The notes beneath the pieces are model-generated. The model was given only the letters and a program-made list of their open reading frames with translations, was not told the origin of the DNA and made no database searches. A stretch of DNA of 64,000 bases. Source: Bedellia somnulentella. Taxonomy: Eukaryota; Arthropoda; Insecta; Lepidoptera; Bedelliidae. Location of the stretch: positions 14,306,567 through 14,370,566 of the forward strand of contig OY755170.1 of assembly GCA_963576735.1 (NCBI GenBank), read 5' to 3'. The translations under genes and the position numbers were made by a program. This document shows positions 56,153 through 64,000 of this stretch, piece after piece. Numbering within the stretch: the first letter of the stretch is position 1; each line of letters opens with the position of its first letter.

Positions 56153-57110
56153 TATGAGATAAATCCTTGAGACAGACAGACAGACATCGGAGCTATTGGT
56201 AATAGGGTCCCGTTTTACCTTTTGGTACGAAGCCGGTCAGAATAATAACAAGACTAGAGGTATTTTCTTTTCATGCTAAACAAAAAGTACCCTATAGGAT
56301 TTGATTCCAATTTTCAACGTTATTCTAAAATGGTTAGCAGATGGACCACACGGTGGACTAGAGTCGTATTAAAATATGTATATAATATTTTGATAATAAT
56401 ATTATTGAATGTGTTATAGTTTAAATAATTACCCGAAGTTTTAATTTAATATAATTTTATTTAATTACATTGATGGATTGATTTTATGGTTGATCTATCG
56501 ATAAATACCAATTTGAATTTAAATTATTGATGGATACAATTATTTTTTTCTACTTTTAAATTAAACGTGTTTTGTCTTATTGAGTTAAATTTTATTAATG
56601 TTTACTCTTAATAAATATATGTATAGTGTTAGTTTTGATAACAAATGTGCTAATGAATTTAGTAATAAGGATATAGCAGGTCATACAAGCCTCCATTTAT
56701 GTACCTCATGTCAAGTAAATTAAGATTTGTAAATGCAATAAAGAAATAGAATTTAGACTTATCCGGGTTGTTTGTAAGTTTGTAGTATAGTGTGTCTTAT
56801 AATTATAACTGTAAAATCGTTAATATTTATACTTCGTACTTAGGCAGTAAAGTGTGAATAGCACAACACCGCAATGATACAGTGAGCGGCAACCGCTTTC
56901 ATGCGCTGTCTACCAGCTCCCGACCACACTTTGATAATCAAAGCAGGAAACTTTTATAATTATCATATTATATAATTAAAAAAGTAATAACATTCGTACT
57001 TATACAATATTTTACAAATTACTCCTAATCTTTTATTTTAAAATTAATAATAGTTATCGTATAGAATGCGCACTTTGTTATTCCAAAGTTTATATATAAC
57101 CTGGTTTTGG
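56153..57110 (+). repeat. Tandem duplication, copy 2 (958 bp)
   Basis: Directly abuts copy 1 with no spacer. It contains the extra segment (about 56474-56624) missing from copy 1. There is no coding sequence in either copy. Confidence 0.95.
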
Positions 57111-57198
57111 TTTCGCGATACTTCTACGAGCGAAATAATTTTCACTCCCATTTGTAAAATTACGAGTTTATGTGTTCGATCACGATTTTTATTCTAAA

Positions 57199-58168
57199 CT
57201 AGTGGATCGGCCCAGCTTCGCACGGGTAGCGATGTTTTTTAAATATCTGAGGTTTCTTTCTTCAGTCACTGCTCAAGCATTGTGAAATTTAGCGCAATGT
57301 TTTCAATTTATTAAATTTATAGCACTCCCTGAACAGTGTAGTTTGGTGATTTTGAATGCGCTTTTATGAACGGTTCAGTATTTCCGTTTATTAGAAAATT
57401 TTGGAATAAAAAGCTATGAAGTATTTATAACAATCTAAAAAAGAAATCATTACGTGATGTAGGATGTAATTACTGGCGCCATCTAGTATGTAATATGTAA
57501 ATTAGTAACGATCTGGTTTTGGTCACGGGCGCGATGGCTTATTTCATGTATAATTTCGGTGTTTCTCTACCGATTTCTATGATTCTTTTTTTATTTAATA
57601 GGGAATAATGTAACCTTTTTTTAAATAAGGGATGAATGAGAGTATTATAAACGTAAGAGTAAACAAATATAATAAGAATGCTCCGAACTGCTAAGCTATC
57701 AGGAGTTACACATGTTATTGTGAGTCAACCATAAAAGATAGACATATACTGCTGAGGGAAACTTTTTAGAAAATTTTATGAAAAATATTAACGTCATACA
57801 TGATTTCTATGTAAGCTTAACCATTAAGGCTGCACACGCGACGGAAGCTTAACAAATAGAGTAACTTCTCCCGTTTTCCCGAAATTTCCCAAATTTCCCC
57901 TTCACTACTCTGCTGAAAAGTATACTATAACCTGCCCAGGAGTATGAAGAATAATTGTGCTAAGTTTCGTTAAAATCCGTCGAGTAGTTTTTGTTTCCAT
58001 AAGGAACATACAAACCGACAGACAGACAGACAGACAGACAAAAATTTTACTGATTGCATTTTTGGCATCAGTATCGATCACTAATCACCCCCTGATAGTT
58101 ATTTTGAAAATATATTTCATGTACAGAATTGACCGCTCTACAGATTTATTATAAGTTATAAGTATAGA
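57199..58168 (-). mobile_element. Heli-E, complete, inverted relative to 53424-54400
   Basis: Bounded by A|CTAGTGGATCGGCCCAGC and AAGTTATAAGTATAGA|T. It is alignable along nearly its whole length to the first copy. Differences include the GACA tract length (about 58017-58040) and an internal region (TACATCACGTAATGATTTC on the minus strand) missing from the first copy. Confidence 0.85.
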
Positions 58169-58614
58169 TTACACATAGAAATTCTATTTTTTTAAATAAA
58201 AATAGACACAATTGGTTATAAACGAATTCGGTTAAAAACTAACAGTATATAAAAATAACTTAAACCATAATCTTGAACGAATTCACTCTTAACGTTGAAA
58301 CTGAACGCATCACAATCTGTTCTTTTTGTCAATAAAATTAGTACATGAGATATTTATATATAACACATTTCAGACACTATATATACAGGTTAAAAAAAAT
58401 CAGGCAGCGATTTCGAGAGCATTTTTTATATAATTTATTCTTTTTTAATATAGATATTTAATTTATATTACAATATTGATAAAATAATAATAATAATAAC
58501 TAAGTAGGTACGGACTAAAAGCAGTGATACCAACAGATCAAACAAAGAATCTAGCTAGACTTCATATTAATTATGTTTCCGAAAATCAATAATTATTATT
58601 TTGATTATCTATAT
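58169..58614. other. AT-rich interval, no gene seen
   Basis: An (ATA)n-like stretch lies at about 58480-58497. No exon or repeat end recognised. Confidence 0.4.
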
Positions 58615-58616
58615 TA

Positions 58617-58867
58617 GCTGTGTAGTGTCGGCGTAGAACAGCACTACCCCGTTTCGCCCGGTGGGTGTCAATAACAGGCGACTATCGGCAATGAGCTTTT
58701 CAAGAGATTTTTGGTCGATGCGGTTGGAGACCCATCACCAACAACCTTTATTTTACCATCTTTTTCCCACTAAATTTTCCTAAAGTGTCTGAGGAACATC
58801 TAATTTCTTAGCTCTGGCTATCCCTTCTAGGGATTTATAGCTGTGAGTATATGTATGTATGTATGTA
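58617..58867 (+). mobile_element. SINE-A, full length
   Basis: From GCTGTGTAGTGTCGGCGTAG to GCTGTGAGTATATGTATG with a good (TATG)n tail; moderately diverged. Confidence 0.88.
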
Positions 58868-59560
58868 CTATTTGTTTGGCAAAATAAAGGTACAAAGCCA
58901 CACTTTGAAAATAGTGCTGCGTGAGCAAAACGCACAACATGAATTTAACACTTGTTGACGGAAAAACATGCCTTAACCCCTACTCGTTTGTATCAATTAC
59001 TTACTCTTTTACTGCTATGGTTTTTTATGTTCGGTTTGTTGTCATGAAACATGAAATGCGGTTAGTTAAGTTAACAGCGTTTAAGTACACATGAATAATG
59101 TATGTCATTTATTTTATCATGCGTACCCTGTGGCACTATTTGTGAGAACGTTAATAGTTGTAGGAACTTAATTATCATTTCATTTGAATAACGAATGCAT
59201 TGTTTAATGTAGATAACCGAGAGTAAACATTCAAAAGAATATCAAGGGTATAAGAGAATCGATTGTTGGAAAAACATGATAATCGATTGTTGGAAACACA
59301 TGATAATTCAGATAGTAACAGCGAATTCACACTCCACTAATGGCAGGATACTCCTCGTTATCTTCAGATAAGTAGATGCAACAATACAGCCATTCACTGC
59401 CAATATATCAATAGTACGCTCATCAAATGACATTTACGTCTAATTCAATATTTGCAGAGGTTGGCCTTTGAATTATTAAGTATAATAGCTATGTTAAATT
59501 GTAACTAATATACGTGAATTCAATACGGCAAGCAGGGCAAACTTTTAATAACCAATGTGT
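58868..59560. other. Interval without a supported gene
   Basis: A short direct repeat, GAATCGATTGTTGGAAAAAC / ATAATCGATTGTTGGAAACAC, lies at about 59255-59303. No exon seen. Confidence 0.4.
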
Positions 59561-59569
59561 ATGGCGTTT

Positions 59570-60112
59570 ACAATGAGGGGTTACTACGATGAACATTTGA
59601 GTGCGTACAAAGTGCCACCACCGTCCGGTTGCCACCGACTTTTCAAACGACTCCCTCAATTATTGGTCTGATTCACCCTTTGATGAGATGATCAGTCAAA
59701 ACGCCCGGATCGGATGAGTGTGAACGAACGTTCCGTCAAGACTGAAGGAAAATTCTTCCCAAGAGATCGTCGAAAGAGGAAAATGACATTCGAAAGTAGT
59801 TAAAGAACTTCGCCTCATCATTCCTTAATTCACACATCAATGTTTCAAATGTCCCTGTTGAAAATCGGTCTCGAAGTATAGGATGCACCCAATGTTGTCT
59901 TTGTTTTTGTCTCATTCGTCTCAAATACCACCACAATATAAGAACATCATCATCGCCGTCCATCGCGTACGAAAATACAAACTGGCAGCGAGTCGAACCA
60001 CCGACCTTCCGTCAAAACAGACTGATCGGATATAATGTGAACACCCGCGTCCGGCGTCCGGTTTCCGGGCAAAAAGACTGATCGGATAAGTGGGAACAGG
60101 CTCTAAAGAAAA
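59570..60112 (-). mobile_element. Second PIF/Harbinger relic
   Basis: GC-richer island with repeated GATCGGAT / CTGATCGGATAAG words near both ends and a HARBI1-like minus-strand frame at 59963-59736. The exact termini and target duplication were not found. Confidence 0.5.
59736..59963 (-). pseudogene. HARBI1/ALP1-like transposase N-terminal fragment
   Basis: Reads QHWVHPILRDRFSTGTFETL and then MCELRNDEAKFFNYFRMSFS with SFDDLLGRI. The pattern WVHPI--R---G-F-TL--EL-ND--KFFNYFRMS--SFD-LL is characteristic of the N-terminal region of Harbinger nucleases in insects. The frame ends before the catalytic DDE domain. Confidence 0.78.
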
Positions 60113-60764
60113 AATGCGTCACAAGAGTCCTGGAAATCAATTGTAGGGCCAAGCATAGAATTCGCCAGAACAACCCCGAATCTAAGGATTGGTTTTTTTA
60201 TGCCTTGTTTGATGTTCTGATGTTGATGAAAGGACTCTCGCATAACTCTCGTAAAATAATACAAATATACATCACGATATGTCTCCTTCGATCAAAATTT
60301 TACTATTGTTTCATTTTGAAATGTCATACATTTTATTTTGTCCATTAAGTCATTTCATTTAGATAAATAAATACCAACTCACGAACTTCCTCACCTTTCT
60401 TCACAAGAACACAAAAACTTGTGAAATGGAGTCAATCAGCACCTCAGTTACGTCGATATCATATTGAGGTCATTTCGTGAATTTATTACTACATCTACTC
60501 GGTGATACTGAAATACAGCTCAGCGTATAAATCATTAATGACAAATATGCCTTAGCGGGTTCCGTAGTTGTCATAGTTAGTTGACTCGACTAACGTTGTT
60601 TTATTCGCACGAAAAAAGGGCAGGATTCATGTTTTCATTTTAAGGGACGAAATTAGAGAGCAAGGTCTCGTCTACGATTGGGTAAATAAATGGTTAAGAG
60701 TAAAAAAAACAATTCTGAAAATCGAAGATGTTGTATTTATCTAATTTAAAAAATATTGTACTGC
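60113..60764. other. Interval without a supported gene
   Basis: No exon, coding-like frame or repeat end recognised. Confidence 0.4.
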
Positions 60765-60915
60765 CTCCGTGGTCTCGCGAGTAAGTCGTTAGTCTGCCAA
60801 TCCGCAATTGGCCAGCGTGGTGGACTATGGCCAAAACGGCAGGCAAATAGGGTAGGCTCGAGCCTCTTGGTGGGGACATATATGGGCTGTGAGGAATAAT
60901 ATTTAAAAAAATATT
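60765..60915 (+). mobile_element. SINE-G, internally deleted copy
   Basis: CTGCCTCCGTGGTCT head start joined to AGTAAGTCGTTAGTCTGCCA, then GGGTAGGCTCGAGCC, GGTGGGGACATATATGG and AATAATATTTAA. All occur in this order in the fuller copy at 10420-10925 read on its minus strand. The B box and 3' tail are lost. Confidence 0.6.
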
Positions 60916-61360
60916 ACATTACATATCATAACAATAACAACATTATTTTAGGCTTTTAAGATTACTGCGACCAGCCTCTACTCGAGATAACTACATACTT
61001 GTTGGATGACACAATTCCTACCTTAATTTAAAGAGATAATGCTTTATGACATGTTTATGACACACTTATTGTTATTTTATATTTTGTATTATTATGATGT
61101 TTTTTTGTTTTATCATTCTGTATTTCTAGTTTATGTATAATATTATTATTATTTAATCAGATTTGTTATTGTAAGATATGATTTTTATTTGATAGATATA
61201 AATAAATGCATCGCGTTTGTGTACTCGTATATGTAGCTTGTATATTTATTTGTAATATTGTTTAATTAAACCTCCCGTGGCTCTTGTTTCTTATTTATTG
61301 TCTTAATTTTTATCATATGTGTTTTTTGTTGTATATTTATTTAAAATATATTATGGTTAC
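60916..61360. other. AT-rich interval, no gene seen
   Basis: No exon, coding-like frame or repeat end recognised. Confidence 0.4.
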
Positions 61361-61371
61361 ATTATTTATAA

Positions 61372-61710
61372 GACAAATTGGTGTAGGCCCGTCCCAGGAT
61401 TGGAACTCACGCCCTTCTATTTTTCGGGCGGGTGTTCTATCCACTGTGTGGTTAATTTGTCATGGTTGCTAACGGTGAGGGAAAACATCGTGAGGAAACC
61501 CACATGGCTGAGTTGTACTTAGTCATGTGACAGTGTATTCGTACAAAACGGCGATAGGCCTGCCCCCTATCACGTGAGTACACTGTCTAAGCAAAACGTG
61601 GGTACCTTCTCTGGAAACTTGATGGCGCTTGCCATGTGAGTTCAGGAGTATTGGTACCTCTGCCAACCCCTTCGGGGATAAACGGCGTGAACGTTTATGT
61701 TTATTATGTT
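61372..61710 (+). mobile_element. SINE-D with inverted 5' end and 11-bp target duplication
   Basis: Bases 61372-61445 are the tRNA-like head in reverse (GGCCCGTCCCAGGATTGGAA). From 61446 the body runs forward (GTGTGGTTAATTTGTCATGG) to the usual tail. The whole unit is flanked by ATTATTTATAA (61361-61371 and 61711-61721), so the inversion arose during a single insertion. It belongs to the second subtype. Confidence 0.92.
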
Positions 61711-61721
61711 ATTATTTATAA

Positions 61722-62237
61722 AGCCGTATATTTGTAATTAAATGTATTAGTGTGATGCCTGTGTTGTCAGTCTACGATGGGACTGACTGGAAATCAGTGT
61801 TCGGAGTCAGACGGCTCCCAATGTAGTGCTGAGTCAGTACCAATTCGATATTGCAGCAGTGGTGCAAAATATTTAGGCTTTATTAAATAAGTCGCAATGT
61901 TTGTATAAAGTTGTTTTCTAATTATTAAATTTAAGATTACTTTATAAATTTATTATTTTCATTTTTTAACTTATTTGTTTTTTATGCCCCAAATGGCGAA
62001 TAAACATCTTTATTTTCTTCTTTTCTTTTCATTCAATTAATACGTCGTAAAAATAAATAAGGTTATGTTAATCACACATATAACCATGCCTTTTGGTTTA
62101 AGCACCGTCGCTAACTTATCAACTTACTAGATATCTCGTTGATTACGACATTTCCAAAAAACAAACTTATTCCTTCCGTTAGGTGACGGAGATAATTAAA
62201 AAATTGGGTTTTGGCTATGTGGATGCAAATTCATAAG
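61722..62237. other. AT-rich interval, no gene seen
   Basis: Slightly less AT-rich at 61750-61860. No exon seen. Confidence 0.4.
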
Positions 62238-62285
62238 TATCCTTATATTACCATCTTTTTCCACTTGACTTCAAAAGTGGCTGTA
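62238..62285 (+). mobile_element. SINE-A fragment
   Basis: TATTACCATCTTTTTCCACT and TGACTTCAAAAGTGGCTG, from the central part of the family. Confidence 0.55.
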
Positions 62286-62391
62286 TCTGCGCTTCAGTTT
62301 TTTTTATTCATATATTTAAACAATTGCTGCGCGGTCTGAAAGAGGTATTATATATTATACAATTAGTGTGTTTAGTCATTTAAAAAAAGAT

Positions 62392-62571
62392 ATATAACAT
62401 AACATAACATATAAACATAAACGTTCACGCCGAATATCCCCGAAGGGGTCGGCAGAGGTACTAATACTTCTGAACATCACGTGACACTGTCACCTGGTGT
62501 TTGACCCAGGATTTGAACACTAGTCGCTTGCACGTCAACCGGTGTTCTACCCACTGAGCTATCACGTCGTC
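62392..62571 (-). mobile_element. SINE-D, internally deleted, 12-bp target duplication
   Basis: The tail and last 100 bases (ATATCCCCGAAGGGG...GACACTGTCACCTGGTG) are fused directly to the head (TTTGACCCAGGATTTGAACA to CCACTGAGCTATCACG), losing about 190 bp. It is flanked by TTAAAAAAAGAT at 62380-62391 and 62572-62583, so the short form itself inserted. Confidence 0.9.
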
Positions 62572-62850
62572 TTAAAAAAAGATCTTTTCATCAAAAACGG
62601 CATAGAAGTTCCATGATTAAAAACCAATTAAACGTAATTGGGTCTTTTGAGTATTAATAACTTACTCACATATTGACAGTTGATATCAGAAATGGCAATA
62701 GAAATTAAAATAAACAAAAGCGACCAAAACACGAGATAAAGATAACCTTATTAATGACGATTGGGGCACTATGAAAATAGGGAGATTTGTAATAAAATAT
62801 ATCTTTATCTTTACAGTACTATTCAGAATAATATAAATCATCGTTAGCAT

Positions 62851-63099
62851 GCGCCGTGTAGTGTCAGCTTAGAATATCACTACCCCGTTTCTACCGATGG
62901 GTGTACGTAAGAGGCGACTAACGGTATTGGGGCTTTTAAGGGATTTTTGGGCGATGCGGTTGGAGACCCATCACCAACAACCTTTATTTTTACCATCTTT
63001 TCCCCACTCACATTTCCAAAAGTGGCTGAGGAATTTCTAATTCCTTAGCTCTGGCTACCCCTTCTAGGGATTTACAGCCGTGAGTATATGTATGTATGT
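62851..63099 (+). mobile_element. SINE-A, full length, with 11-bp target duplication
   Basis: From GCGCCGTGTAGTGTCAGCTT to GCCGTGAGTATATGTATG. It is flanked by ATCGTTAGCAT (62840-62850) and ATCGTTCGCAT (63100-63110), one mismatch. Confidence 0.9.
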
Positions 63100-63195
63100 A
63101 TCGTTCGCATAAATTGTTTTTTTTCCATTTATTAATACGTAACCCCATACCTAGACACCTTTTAAAGATATATTGTAAAGTATTAAATTAAATAA

Positions 63196-63308
63196 GTAAT
63201 AAATGAAGGAAAGAAAAATTTTGAACCCGCGCCTTGGTTATACGCCCCCGTCATACAGGTCATGTCATGTCGTACATGAGGTTTTCATTAACAAAAAACA
63301 TTCAAATT
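63196..63308. mobile_element. SINE-F with inverted 5' part, old
   Basis: The reversed head and body (AAGGAAAGAAAAATTTTGAA, TATACGCCCCCGTC) are followed by a forward tail (TACATGAGGTTTTCATTAAC, AAAAAACATTCAAAT). This is the third SINE-F copy in the window with opposing halves. Confidence 0.65.
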
Positions 63309-63952
63309 ATATATTGCAAAGTTTTAATTTTCTTCAGGTTGATTAAACAAGTCGTCCTAAATATTTACACTGTCTTCGGTGTTAATACTTCGAACAAGTA
63401 ATATTATTGCAAATATTTCAAGCATTTACCTTACATATGTATTTACAGAGCTTATAGACCCATACTTGTGGGTAAGTATACCGCGAAACACATTATTTAT
63501 ATTGTAAATACGTAATACAAGCGCTATGAATGGGAGCATTAAATAATATTGTATGATGTAGAATCCAATAACAAATAAAACGAAGAACGAACAATTACAT
63601 AATTTATTTTTTTACTTATTCATCTGACGTATTCGTTTCGTTTATATATCAGAAACCGAATAAAATATCACGTTTAAATAGTAATTTTATTAAAAGAAAT
63701 ACTGAATAGAACTGTAAATCATCGTTTTATGTGGTTTTGGTGTCATAACTTTTCACTTTGCGGTTATAAGTACTAACAGTTTCTCGAGACTACGGCCACG
63801 ATGTATAGTGGTACAAACTTTCCGTCCGTGATTAGGTCCGCCGCATAATTTAAAATTTTTACCAGTCATATTTCTTGTATTTTCACACTAAAAGCACTAG
63901 TGTACTTATACACCGATATTTTATAATTTATTACCTATCTTACTACATAGAT
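63309..63952. other. AT-rich interval, no gene seen
   Basis: No exon, coding-like frame or repeat end recognised. Confidence 0.4.
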
Positions 63953-63953
63953 T

Positions 63954-64000
63954 GCTGTGTAGTGTAGGCTTAGAATAGCACCATTTCTTCCGGTAGGTGT
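63954..64000 (+). mobile_element. SINE-A 5' start, cut by the window end
   Basis: TTGCTGTGTAGTGTAGGCTT then AGAATAGCACCATTTCTTCC: the first 47 bases of the family. Confidence 0.85.

Noticed and set aside
1..64000. CRISPR array, bacterial operon or integrated phage
   Set aside because: Direct repeats here are SINEs, microsatellites and duplications; genes are spliced and there are no ribosome-binding sites or prokaryotic gene clusters.

Overview
This window looks like AT-rich nuclear DNA from an insect, most probably a moth or butterfly (Lepidoptera). The basis is spliced genes with short phase-0 exons, a dense load of short retroelements with (TATG)n or (TTATG)n tails, Helitrons of the insect TC...CTAG type, and no bacterial features. 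I did not identify the species. Nearly all of the sequence is intron, intergenic DNA or transposon relic. Most open frames over 60 codons are noise.

Genes I can support: (1) a three-exon minus-strand gene (exons at 19536-19359, 15607-15483 and 12449-12375) for a 125-residue type II membrane / coiled-coil protein, weakly like the Golgi proteins GOLM1/GOLM2. (2) A two-exon plus-strand gene (37309-37449, 38110-38289) for a 106-residue protein. (3) A four-exon minus-strand gene (41765-40021) for a 233-residue Cys-rich protein. Genes 2 and 3 converge tail to tail and share a C-terminal core, so they are diverged neighbouring paralogues. (4) The 5' end of a plus-strand gene: a GC-rich promoter with an AUG-free leader exon ending at 45743, then an exon (47199-47269) encoding a signal peptide. 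The rest of that gene lies beyond what I can recognise. (5) The N-terminal two exons of a THAP-domain gene (23730-23165, minus), sitting between inverted repeats and so probably transposon-derived.

The mobile fraction includes four short retroelement families, which I call SINE-A, D, F and G, and relics of one RTE-like LINE (LINE-B). SINE-A, D and G share a 3'-terminal motif (CTCTGCC-ACCCC, a small loop, GGGG-AT, then GGCGTGA and a TATG-type tail) with LINE-B, as expected if the LINE's reverse transcriptase mobilises all three. Several copies have exact target-site duplications. One SINE-D copy and three SINE-F copies have inverted ends. DNA elements include a hAT MITE nested in a SINE, a hAT relic, a PIF/Harbinger element with exact TTA duplications, a second Harbinger relic, a TA-flanked MITE, foldback elements and Helitrons.

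Layout: 0-12 kb is repeats only. 12-20 kb is gene 1 with large repeat-filled introns. 20-28.5 kb holds DNA transposon relics (hAT, THAP element, Harbinger, and an unclassified protein relic). 29.4-35.1 kb is a diverged tandem segmental duplication. 37-42 kb is the paralogue pair. 45-47.3 kb is the start of gene 4, and 47.3-64 kb may be its intron. That stretch contains an inverted pair of about 970-bp Helitrons around a near-identical 0.8-0.96 kb tandem duplication. No operon, CRISPR array, bona fide rRNA or convincing functional tRNA gene is present.
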